Shown here piece after piece: positions 20,723 through 31,052 of a stretch of 64,000 bases of DNA (its first letter is position 1; each line of letters begins with the position of its first letter). The stretch spans positions 48,122,001 through 48,186,000 of the forward strand of contig JAZBRS010000035.1 in NCBI GenBank assembly GCA_037176725.1, read 5' to 3'. A model generated the notes under the pieces. That model saw only the letters and a list, made by a program, of their open reading frames with translations, ran no database searches and was not told the DNA's origin. Origin of the DNA: Posidonia oceanica. Taxonomy: Eukaryota; Streptophyta; Magnoliopsida; Alismatales; Posidoniaceae. The translations under genes were made by a program, and so were the position numbers.

Positions 20723-22057
20723 TGTAGTAATCCTGAATTTTGATCGTCCATGCACGATGCCAAAGCTCGCGTGCACCGATCAAAATAGGCTCACTATATG
20801 CGGAAGGATCTGAGGGAAGAAACTCGACTCAGAAACGCTGGCAAAAAGAAGAAAAAGAAAAGATAAGACAAAGGAGTCGCCACTAGGTCTATTTAATTGG
20901 GAGACTAGGAAAACTAAGGGTGATGCATGAAAAGACATGCAAAACCGGATGCAAAGAGGGGGCAAAGGGATGCAATGCTAAGCAACGCAATGCTATGCTA
21001 TGACTCGAGCCTAGGATAAAGGAAAGGTCGATGCGAGCTAAGAGAAAGGGCAAGGACTGCTATTACGTACGGGGAAGGTGTTAGGCACAATCGATACGTC
21101 CGAGAGTCGGTCTTTCTTAGGCAATCTCGCGCTCTAATGCAGGGAATTGCTAGTCTAATGCCTAAATGCAATGAATGTCTGCTTACCATGCATGGGAAAT
21201 AAACGTGCTATCTATGTGCTCAGTAACGCTGCTAGTGTTTCGAATCGGGCGAACCCTAGTTCGTGAGAACTCCTAGGCAGTAAGCATCATAGCCCTAATG
21301 CAAATGTAGGCGATAAAACAAAACTACGGGAAAAACCAAGCAATGCAAACGACATGCAAGCGATAAAGCAAAGTGGGTGCAGAAAACGGTGCGAAAGCAC
21401 GGAAAATGATGCAAGGTGCGGAAAACGGTGCAAGGCACAATGCAAAGCCAAAACAAGGATTAGGCAGCATGCATGGGGGTATCAGTACGCATACAAAGCA
21501 ATAAAACGCGGAAATCGGCAAACGAAACAATATCAGCTTTTTTAAAAAAGAAATCTAAACCAACTGCAAGCGTTGGACGCTGGCAACAGCGGCGTCCAAC
21601 GTTGGACGCTGCCATTGCTGGCGTCCAACAACTGCAAGAGGCAGACGACATGCAGCTTTTAGAAAATCATGCATTCTAGCTATATGGATGCTGTACAGAT
21701 GCAGAAATGCAACTAAATGGGTGCATGACATGCAGGACTAACCTGACAGAAGATCAGAAGAGGAATCAGAGCAGGGGGAAGCTAGGATCAAGGATCAAAG
21801 CAAGCAGGATGTTGGACGCCTGTGTGCATGGCATCCAACGTTAGACGCCAGAGGAGTAGGCATCCAACACGAGCCTGAAGATAGCAAGACAAAAAGCATA
21901 CAAAAGACAAATAAAAGATGGGAGCATGCATTTGGGCTACTGGAGATAAGGATAGGATAGACATGCAAGCAAGGGAAGCATAAGAAACCCGAAAACATTA
22001 CCTGTAGCATGTGCCAGGCCAGAGGCACAACCAGAACGTTGGACGCGAGCTGAGCCA
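20723..22057 (-). mobile_element. Element B 5' LTR, left segment
   Basis: Colinear with 9603-10970 of B's 3' LTR. It contains the R/U5 block, the reversed PBS-like motif at 20873-20882 and palindrome clusters at about 21569-21630 and 21811-21868. The third cluster is cut at GACGCGAGCTGAGCC by insertion of element A; the LTR resumes at 44664. Confidence 0.92.
22053..22057. other. Target-site duplication of element A (left)
   Basis: AGCCA here against AGCCG at 44664-44668. The uninterrupted LTR of B has AGCCG at this place, so the left copy carries one G to A change. Confidence 0.8.
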
Positions 22058-25000
22058 TGTAGTAATCTTGAATTCTAATCGTCCATGCACATTACCAAAG
22101 CTTGTGTGCACCGATCAAAAAAGGCCCACTATATGCGGCTGTGTTCGAGGAGGAAAGCTCAACTCGAAAACACTTAAAGCAGGGAAAAAAGAAAAGAAAA
22201 GAAGAAGATAAGACAATTCGGAGTCGCCACCGAGTCTATTGAATTGGAAGACAAGGAAAACCAGGGGTAAAGCATGAAAAGACATGCTGAACCGGATGCA
22301 AGGAGGGCAAAGAGATGCAAGGATAAGCTAAGCTATGCTATGCTATTATGCTATGCTATGACTCAGGCCTAGGATAAGGGAAAGGTCGATGCGAGCCAAG
22401 AGAAAGGGCAAGGACTCCTGTTACGCACGGGGAAGGTGTTAGGCACCCCGATACATCCGAGAGTCGGTCTTTCTTAGGCAATCTCGCACTTATGCAGGGA
22501 ATTGCTAGCCTAATGCCTAATGCCTTAAATGCTTGCCTATTATGTAAGGGAAATAAACGTGCTATCTAAGTGCTCAGCCACGCTGCTAGTGTTCCGAACT
22601 GGGTGGACCCTGGTTCGTGAGAACTCCTAAGCAGTAAGCATCACGGCCCTATATGCGGATGCAAGGGATAAAACAAAACGGCGGGAAAACCAAGCAGTGC
22701 GAGCGACATGCAAGCAATAAAGCGAAGCAGGTGCCGAAAAAGGTGTGAAAATGTGGAAAACACTACAAGGCATGCAAAACGATGCAAAAGGTGAGAAGCG
22801 ATGCAAGAGGGGTGCGGAAAACCATGCAAAAGAGCGAGAAACGATGCAAAATGCGGAAAACAGGGCGAAGCACAGAAAACGAGGCAAAGCGGGGTGCGAA
22901 ATCAAAACAAAGGGGTGGGTAACATACATTGGGGTTGCAACAAGCCAAAGAAGCAATAAAACACGAGAAACGGCGGACGAAACGAAATATGCACTTTAAA
23001 ACGGCTGTTAGCCATCTGCAAGCGTTGGACGCTGGCAACACCAGCATCCAACGTTGGATGCTAGTATTGCTGGCATCCAACACCTGCTGCAGACAGACAG
23101 CATGCATTTTTTGGAAAACCATGCATTGCAACTATATGGATGCAATACAGATGCAAATATGCAACGAAATGGGTGCTAAACATGCAAATCTAACCTAACA
23201 GAAGATTAGAAGGGGAATCAGAACAAGGAGCATGCCAGAATCCAAGATCAAAGCATGCAGGTTGTTGGACGCCTGTAGGCAGGCCGTCCAACGTTAGACA
23301 CCAGAGTGGCTGGCGTCCAACACACAACAGAAGATAGAGGAGAGAAGGGAGCATACAAGTGATAGAGGAGAGTTGGGATCATGCATTTGGGTCGCTGGAG
23401 ATAAGAAGGGGGCAAACAAGCAAGCATGGGAAACATAAAAAGATAAATCAGACCATACCTATGCTAAGTGCCAGTCCAGAGGCACAACCAGGGCATTGTA
23501 CGCGAGCTAGGCCGACGTCCAACGTTGGAAGCCAACATCAGCAGCGTACAACGCTCTGGGAGGCACAACACACAAAAAAGCATGCATAAACAAGCAAATA
23601 AATTAATCGAAGCTTAAGAACAGCTGCTAATGAAGCTAAACATGCATAAGAACACAGGGAATAAACAAATAAGCAAAATCAGAGAAGCATGCAAGCTTTA
23701 AACAAATGCATGAGAAGCCAGGACGTTGGACGCCAGAGCCTTCAGCGTCCAACGACCCAGACCAGCAGACTTACCTATTGTAAAGGGGGAGCTCAGCTCT
23801 ACCCCACCTAGATGCATGCAACCACATTAAGAACATGTAGGAAACTAACAGGAGCATGCAAAGGAGGCATTCAATCCAAAGGAACTAAGCAAAGAGGAGA
23901 CATGTATAAGAACCTAGGATCTAAACTTGCAAAAAGAAAGCATGCAACTTGCAAAGGCCTAGCAAACCTAAACATGGGTGCCATAGTGGCCAAGCATCTC
24001 TAAGCAGGCATAGCTCACAAAATAATAACTAAAATATGCATGAGGTAGGCATGGAAGCAAAGCACAACAAGCAGACACGTTGGACGCTAGGTGAACCAGT
24101 GTCCAACGTTGGACGCGGCTCACCCTAGCGTCCAACACAGGTAGGAGACAGATGGAACATTAAGCATGCTAAAAGGCTTCAAACAGGCATGGAATAAGTT
24201 AAAAAGCATGGCACGACATCAAGAAGCATTAAGGGAAGCATATGGCATATACTTGCAAAGAGGCATGCAAAGAAAAAGCATGGAAAGCATTCAAACAGAG
24301 GCAAAGCTAAGCAGGGTGTTGGATGCTGCTACGGCAGGCGTCCAATGTTGGACGCACCAGTTGGTGCGTCCAACACACTGAACTCTCTCTTGGATGTGAT
24401 TCACGTACAAAAGGAGTCAAACCAGTTGCAAACTTGCATGGAGACACTCTACTTTGCATGCATGACTCTACGGGGTAGCAGGCTAACCTTTGGAGGCTTT
24501 AGAGCGGCGGCTCCACCAAGTTCGCCGGAGTTGCAGGTGCTCTGTGACAGCCGGTTCGATGAGATCTCCTGGGCAGCCCGGAGCACCGGAGGAGCTTGTA
24601 GCTGGTTGCAGACGGAGAGGGGAGTGCCTTCTTGCTCTCGGAAGTGAGAATTCTCTCTTAAGCTCGGTGTCGTAACTGTGGCGAAGGCTGGAAGTTGCGG
24701 TTTTATGCAAAACGGCATGGGTTCGTGTGTTGACAGAGGGATTTACAGGTGGTTTGCAGGTGGTTGCAGGCAATGTCAGAGGCCAATGGGTGTGCGCGAG
24801 GCTCGAGGGTTGTCAGGGCTGTGGTAGAGGCATGTCAGACGGCCGGCGGAGCCACGGCGGTGGCTAACACAGGCGACCGAAGGTGTGAGGGCGGTGAGAG
24901 TGGGATTTCCGACTAAATGGGCAATGATGAGTATCCAAGGTAGTTACTCACCCTTGGAAGGTAGTGGATGAGCTGGAGGGAAGGGAATGACAGGTAGTAA

Positions 25001-25379
25001 GTGCGGGGTGGCACGGGATTGGACGGGCGGTGAGCTGGAGGGGGCGGAGCAACCGCTGCTGACCTCGAGTCGTTGGACGCTAGACCAGAGGGCGTCCAAC
25101 GTTGGACGCTAGCACAGGCCACGTCCAATGTTGGACACTGCCTGTTCCAGCGTCCAACACACTCAGGTGGCATAAGTTGCAAATGGGCTTAGGTTTGGGC
25201 CTAGAAGTGTTGTAAAAATTGCAAGAAGGCCTGGTTAAGGCTTCTAGGGTTTTGGGCAAGGTTTTGAGTTTGGAAATGGGCTAGAAAATGGGTTAGAAAA
25301 GCGAACACCATTCCAGAAACCACACAAGCCTGTAAAAGAGAACCACTAACTTCCAGGCTGTCGGAATGGGGTGTCTACA
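22058..25379 (-). mobile_element. Element A 3' LTR (3322 bp)
   Basis: TGTAGTAATCTTG to GGGGTGTCTACA. R/U5 block at about 22210-22480, reversed PBS-like motif at 22220-22229. Followed on the right by the PPT. A subtype distinct from B's LTR, with a shared framework and shared cluster positions. Confidence 0.93.
23021..25160. repeat. GTTGGACGC palindrome clusters in element A 3' LTR
   Basis: Clusters at about 23022-23083, 23263-23322, 23494-23553, 23724-23752, 24079-24136, 24318-24375 and 25074-25160. The cluster at 23724 is reduced to one hairpin, and that hairpin is the exact reverse complement of the right half of the matching cluster in the 5' LTR. At 24348 GTTGGACGCACC and GGTGCGTCCAAC enclose a four-base loop. 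Confidence 0.9.
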
Positions 25380-25392
25380 GATGTCCCTCCCT
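25380..25392 (-). other. Element A polypurine tract (PPT)
   Basis: Minus strand AGGGAGGGACATC against the 3' LTR, followed inward by CTGAGC ... GCTCAG (25391-25426). Confidence 0.82.
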
Positions 25393-25770
25393 GAGCGAGG
25401 TCGAGTGGAGCGAGACCGCTGCTCAGAGTAGACAAGACACCCTACCTGACGCCGGCGAGAGCGCAAATGACTGTAGGCACGAGTCATTCGCCTGGTGGAT
25501 GCACCAGAAGACATGACCCAAAGGCACAATGCAGATGCAGATGCGAATGCAGATGCTGATGCAGATGCTGATGCCATGCGTGTAATGTGATGTATGTTAT
25601 TGCAGGAATTAGTGCAGAGGTTATGTTAGATGTTAGTGCAGATGCAATGTATGCCGATGCAGTTATTTACCATGCAATGCTGTTAGCGCAAGAATACGAT
25701 GCTGATGCAGAAGAGATGCAAGTAAAGCTGCAGTGCAATGCGTGAGTTCGAGGGTTAGTCCGTCCTCATA
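25393..25770 (-). other. Element A PPT-proximal spacer, GATGCA repeats
   Basis: Non-coding. Contains the PPT-adjacent inverted repeat and a run of GCAGATGCTGATGCA-type hexamers (25530-25580), like the same position in B and C. Confidence 0.6.
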
Positions 25771-27850
25771 GAAGAAATGCTTGACAAGGTTGACAGGCTT
25801 GGCATCCGAGCAGTTAGGGCTGCTAGCCCAGCAAGCAGAGAGGGAGACAATTGGACGGCTGTCGACCGAGCAGTTGGGGCTGCCAGCCTGCAAGGAAAAC
25901 AAGAGCAGCTTGTCCTCGCTTGAGGAAACAAGCAAGAAAAAAAAGGGGGTTGGCAAGCATGGGCATCGTCCGCACGGAACGAGGCCACGCAAGGGCTGAT
26001 CCTCACACAAGGATACAAGGCAGGACTCCGAGCATACGAGGTCCGAGAAGAGCTTGTCTTCACCTGAGGAAGCAAGCGGGAAAAGAAAGGGGGTTGGCAA
26101 GCGTGGGCATCATCCGCACGGAACGAGGCCACGCAAGGGCTGATCCTCGCACGAGGATACAGGGCAGGACTCCGAGCATACGGGGTCCGAGAAGAGCTTG
26201 TCCTCACCCGAGGAAGCAAGCGGGGGATTCCGCACGGATGGAATCCAAAGGGTGGGGCTTGTCCTCCCCTGAGGAAACAAGCAGCAGTCTGACCCGAGCC
26301 CTGAGGGACAGACGGGGGCTCGTCCCTGGCCAGGGAAACGAGCAGGAGGGAAAGAAGAAAGAAGCTTGTCCTCCCCCGAGGAAGCAAGCACGTGGGACCC
26401 CATCCACATGGAGGGAAGTCACACAGAAAAGGAAAAAGGCTTATCCTTGCATGAGGACAAGCAGGAGAGGCAGAAGAAAGAAGCTTGTCCCTACCCGAGG
26501 AAGCAAGCGCTCGGGACCCCATCCGCACGGAGGGAAGTCACGCAGAAAAGGAAAAAGGCTTATCCTCGCACGAGGACAAGCAGGAGAGGCAGAAGAAAGA
26601 AGCTTGTCCCCACCCGGGGAAGCAAGCGCGTGGGACCCCGTCCGCACGGAGTGGAACCACACAAAACGGAGAAAGGCTTGTCCTCGCACAAGGGCAAGCA
26701 AGAAAGAAAAAAGACTTATCCTTACATGAGGATAAGCAGGAAGGGAAAGGGGGAGGGCAAGCGTGGGCATCGTCTGCACGGAGCGAAGCCACGCAAGGGC
26801 TGATCCTCGCACGAGGATACAGGGCAGGACACCAAGCATACGGAGTCCGAGAAGAGCTTGTCCTCGCCTGAGGAGCAAGCAGGGGTGCGCATACGCTTAT
26901 CCTTGGCCGAGGAGTAAGTGGGCCTGATCCTCACACGAGGAACAGGAAAACTCCATCCGCGTGGAGCTGCGCAAAGCTTGTCCTCGCTCGATGAAGCAAG
27001 CAAAAAGGAAAAAGGGCTTGTCCTTGCCCGAGGAAGCAAGCAGGAGGGACAGAAGAAAGAAGCTTGTCCTCGCCCGAGGAAGCAAGCACGCGGGACCCCA
27101 TCCACACGGAGGGAAGTCACGCAGAAAAGAAAAAGGCTTATCCTCACACAAGGACAAGCAGGAGGGGCAGAAGAAAGAAGCTTGTCCCCACCCAGGGAAG
27201 CAAGCGTGCGGGACCCCGTCCGCACGGAGGGAAGTCACGTAGAAAAGGAAAAAGGCTTATCCTCGCACGTGGACAAGCAGAAGAGGCAGAAGAAAGAAGC
27301 TTGTCCCTGCCCGAGGGAAGCAAGCGCGCGAGACCCCGTCTGCACAGAGGGAAGTCACGTAGAAAAGAAAAAGGGGGCTTGTCCTCGCCCGAGGAACAAG
27401 CGGGAGGGGCAGAAGAAAGAAGCTTGTCCCCGCCCAGGGAAGCAAGCATGCGGGACCCCATCTGCATGAAGGGAAGTCACGCAGAAAAGGAAAAAGGGCT
27501 TGTCCTTGCACGAGGAACAAGCAGGAGGGGTAAAAGAAAGAAGCTTGTCCCCGCCCGAGGAAGCAAGCGCACAGGACCCCATCCGCACGGAGCGGAGCCA
27601 TGCAAAACGGAAAAAGGCTTGTCCTCGCCAGAGGACAAGCAAGAAAGACAAAAGACTTATCCTCACACGAGGATAAGCAGGAAAAGAAAGGAGGCGGGCA
27701 AGCGTGGGCATCGTTCGCACGGAGCAAAGCCACGCAAGGGCTGATCCTCGCACGAGGATACAGGGCAGGACTCCGAGCATATGGGGTCCGAGAAGAGCTT
27801 GTCCTTGCCTGAGGAAGTAAGCAGGAAAGGAAAAAGGGAAAGCGATACCA
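25771..27850. repeat. Element A hairpin array, ~120-bp units
   Basis: The core is a regular ~120-bp unit (unit starts near 26477, 26597, 27054, 27173, 27292, 27413 and 27533), bordered by ~150-bp variants (25960, 26110, 26770, 27710). Each unit has two hairpins: GCTTGTCCTCGCCCGAGG followed by AAGCAAGC, and GCTTATCCTCGCACGAGGA followed by YAAGC. Between them lies CGGGACCCCGTCCGCACGG, itself partly palindromic. The stem mouth alternates (CTTATC/GATAAG, CTTGTC/GACAAG, GATCC/GGATA) around the constant core CCTCG..CGAGG. Long frames on both strands here are repeat artefacts. Confidence 0.88.
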
Positions 27851-27985
27851 AAGAGCAGCCTAGAAAGATGCCCCTGGTATCAGGGATGATACTAGGGGAC
27901 AGCCGGGGCGCCCCTAGTACCAAAAGAAAGGTTAAAGCAGACAAAACTAACGCATTTGCCAAGCGAGCAGTTAGGGGTGCCAGCC
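27845..27985 (-). ncRNA. Conserved three-strand structured element (element A copy)
   Basis: TGCCCCTGGTATCA (27869-27882), TGATACTAGGGGAC (27887-27900) and GCGCCCCTAGTACC (27908-27921). Relative to B and C, the middle strand changed CCAGGGG to CTAGGGG and the third strand changed CCCCTGG to CCCCTAG, a compensatory pair that keeps middle:third pairing. It is followed by the block GACAAAACTAACGC ... GCAGTTAGGGGTGCC shared with B and C. Confidence 0.5.
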
Positions 27986-28362
27986 CAGAGCAATCTGGGC
28001 AAGTGGTAGCGGCGGTGCATGGATCAGCAGGGTTCTTTGCGTGCATGTTGACTGCAGGGGGCTTTGCTACAACTCTCCTACCGAGGTTACTGATTGCATG
28101 ATGCTTGCGGTGGGAATTGTTCTGGATTTTTTTGCAGGGCTGTTTCAGGTTGTCTGCATGGGCTAATGCTCTGAAGTGCTTGATGCAGGTCCTGCAATAC
28201 TTTGACAGGGATAGATATGCAGACAGGCACGACATGCAACACAAACAAATGGCATGAAACGTCTTTGTATTGATTGAATCTCTGGTTCCACGCCTCTGAT
28301 AGGCCAAAAGGTACAACATGATTCAAGCAAAAAGCTATACAAGCAGATAGCTACATAGACGC
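27986..28362 (-). other. Spacer downstream of the extra ORF (A)
   Basis: No coding similarity. The ORF-proximal 100 bases match element C; the rest has no feature I recognise. Confidence 0.5.
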
Positions 28363-29565
28363 TTAGTTGTGCCGGGCCTTCTTTACTGGGCGGGAGTCAG
28401 AAAACTGGGGGGCGCCTGGAGGGATCTCATTGAGAGGCCAGAGTTCCTGCACCTCGGTGACGTACTCAGAAGTACATCCCGAGCCCTTCACAGCTGCAAT
28501 ATCAGTAGATTTGACCCCGTGCCGCATCAGGTCTGCTAGCACTGTTGTAGAGGCTATTGTGCTGAAGGGGTATGGCTGCATGAGTCTGGGCGCGGTGCTA
28601 TCAATGAAGGCACCCTGCCGATAGCCAAACTGCCGCATAACCCGGATAGGGTGGTACTCCACACCCCCGGTGAATCCAGGCAGTACTACGAGCCACGAAT
28701 TGCGAGCATCGAAGAAGACAGTGAAGGGCTCTGCTGCAGATGGAATGATTCGCCAAGTTATTGCATCATCTGTCAGCTCAGATAGCTTCTGGTACTCTTT
28801 CGGCACAGCCTTTATAGTTCTTGTGTGGCCACTGCTGCAGTATGTTTCAATGGCATGCCTCTGAGGGCGCAGGAGGTCCATCTCCAGGTGTGCAGCTAGC
28901 CAGATCTGCACAAGCACTCTGCAGCCGTGGAACTGACGGCAGCGATGCACAACGCGGTCCAGCCCACGGTATGTCTCTGCGAGGACGACTGGTGCCAGGT
29001 CGATGTGCCGGGTCACCACTGCAAGTGCAATCTCAGCAATCTCAATTGCAACCGTCATCCTGCCATGCGTAAAGATTAGCTCGCCTAGGAAGCAGACGAC
29101 GAATCCCTAGAGCCACAGCTTATCTCCAAGTTCAGCGTGCTTCTCCATAACAGCATCAAAGTACTCTAGGCGGAGCAAGGGCGTGGGCCCACTGGTGTAG
29201 ATAAGTTTTTGCTGGACACGGTTAACAGAGAGCCCAGTCAGCTGGCTCAGGACCGCAGCATATCCATCGCGCCTCATAAAGATTGGGGGTCCCATAATTG
29301 CAGAGAAGCCATAGATCCGGCGCACCTCCTCGAGCGTAGGAGTCAGCTCCGTCCTGCAGAAGCGGAAGACGTGGTGTGCTGGCTTCCAGAATCTGGCTGC
29401 AGCGCACAGGAGGTGTCGGCTCACTTCAACGTCTGTTGCCTTTAGGAGCTTAGAGGGGATACCCCAGGTGCGCAGCCTCTCGCGATCTGCTTCAGTGAGT
29501 TTGCCAACCCACTCTCGCAAGGCATCTAAACAGTGCATGGGAGTGACCAAAGTTGGGTAGCCCAT
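28363..29565 (-). pseudogene. DUF7745 / plant-mobile-domain-like ORF of element A, downstream of integrase
   Basis: 401 codons from ATG at 29565 (MGYPTLVTPMHCLDALREWV) to the stop at 28363-28365, in one frame and interrupted by a single TAG (29107-29109, codon 153). Landmarks: RFWKPAHHVFRF (59-69), ELTPTLEEVRRIYGF (73-87), GPPIFMRRDGY (92-102), LAPVVLAETYRGLDR, FHGCRVLVQIWLAAHLEMD, a Trp-led TWRIIPSAAEPF segment and RQFGYRQGAFI, then a basic tail PVKKARHN that could be a nuclear signal. The layout resembles DUF7745/plant mobile domain proteins. In Ogre such an ORF is usually ORF1, upstream of gag; here it follows integrase in sense orientation. Family assignment is from remembered patterns. 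Confidence 0.65.
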
Positions 29566-31052
29566 CGTAGGAGTGTAAGTGCAAGCTGCTGGTGCAGAAA
29601 GCTCAAGTACCTGTAAACAGAGTTGCAGTTCATCAGTTCAGGTATAAGCATACAACACTTGGCAGGTAGAGGGCATCATTTCAAAATTAACACAGCAGTT
29701 TTATCAAGTTCAGCAGATAGCATTTAGAGTGCAGATATAAAGCATATTCAGACTAGGGGCAGCTTTGCTAGGGCAAGTGGTTGGTCAGAGCTTTGGACCA
29801 GTGCAGCTTGAAGAAGGTCGGCACATGCCGGATAGAAGTACTGCCTCAACGCCGGGCCAAGTTTTGCAGAGCGGGAAGATAGAAGAAAAAGGAAGGACTA
29901 ATGCTATGCCTGCGTGCATGGTTTATGCTTAGTATGCAGAGAGATGTGTATGGTTTACGATAGATGCTATAGACATATGCATGATTTTGCTTATAAGCTG
30001 TAGCCCTCAGCATACGGAGTGCTTGGTGCCTGCTGTAGAGGAAGAGAGGGGTCCCTGACTCACTGGACTCTACTCAAGCTCTTAACTTGCTGGTGGCGCT
30101 CAGGAAGGGGTTATTTGCAGTGCGGGGGTGGTGGGTGGTGAGGACGGGCTCAAGACCAAACTCCCAAGGACCTACACCTACTCTTTTGCATCGTTTTGGC
30201 TCCCTCATAGGCATGTAGGTTTCCCCTATCCCTAACTTGGAGGCAATGGGCACCTAGTTGGAGTTGGGGAGCTGCTTGCTAGGCCTTGCTAAGTTTAAAG
30301 GCTTCGCAGGGTTTGCGGATTCCCCAGGCGCAAACTTTGCTTATCTCTAAGGGATTGCGTTGCTTGCTTTTTTTTCTTTCTGGAGTTGCTTCTTTTTTTT
30401 TTTTTGCTTCTTTTCTTTTTGCTCTCTCTTTTTTTTGCTTTTTGCTTTGCTTTTTCTTTTCTTCTTTTTTTTTGCAAGCTTCCACTATCCCAGGCTTAGA
30501 GGTAATGGGCGCTAGGGTTTTGAAGTGGATTCGGGGCTCCCAGGTGCTAAGTGTTGGATCATCTTCGAAGCAGTTCGGAGGGACAGGGTTATGCTACACG
30601 CCTCTATCTCTAGGGCCTGCTTCTGCCTTCGCCTTCTGTTGCTTTTCTTTCATGCCCAAGCTCAGACATATTCTTTTATGCTCACATTTGCTCACACCCT
30701 AGCATTTTATCTCCCTTGGGAGGTGCAAGTCCTAAGGGGTTTGGCTGTTCCGCCTGTTCTCACTTGAAAGGTGGCTCCCTCACTAGCTAAGATGCCTAAG
30801 TAGTGTCAAGTGAGGCAAGGTAGACTCTTTCCAAAGTAGGCAGCACGTCCGATTTCATCATCGGGCCAGATGCAATGTAGGAATTTCTTTTGATTTTTGC
30901 TGGAGGTATGCAGGAAGAGATAGAGAATGCAAGGCTATATGCAGAGAATGCGAGAATGCAAGGGACGAGATTGGAATGCAGGGAGCATGTACAAGGAAGA
31001 GAAGATGCAAATGGTAGGATGGAAGGGAATGCTCTACAAGGTTGGGGCCAAG
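29566..31052 (-). other. Integrase to extra-ORF intergenic region (A)
   Basis: About 1.5 kb, non-coding. Most of it is conserved in C (9395-9602 plus 46704-47205), so it belongs to the family. It includes GTACCTGTAAACAG just upstream of the ORF and a 110-base run of T-rich DNA (30366-30475, A/G-rich on the sense strand) expanded relative to C. Splice or internal promoter signals for the extra ORF may lie here; none is provable by eye. Confidence 0.5.
30366..30475 (-). repeat. A/G-rich tract between integrase and extra ORF
   Basis: Plus strand T-rich (several runs of 8-12 T with CTT and GCTTTT). The sense strand is a polypurine run of about 110 nt. In C the same place has only a short TTTTCTTTTTCTCTCTTTTG (47055-47074). 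Possible slippage expansion; an internal PPT is speculative. Confidence 0.55.

Noticed and set aside
20723..25379. Two tandem LTRs of one element, or a single 4.6 kb LTR
   Set aside because: The LTR starting at 20723 stops at 22057 and continues precisely at 44664, with AGCC duplications around the insert; it is one LTR split by element A.
25851..27744. Long open frames on both strands rich in Lys/Arg/Gly or Cys/Ser/Leu
   Set aside because: They read through the 120-bp hairpin array in several frames at once; repeat periodicity close to a multiple of three keeps them open. No domain is visible.
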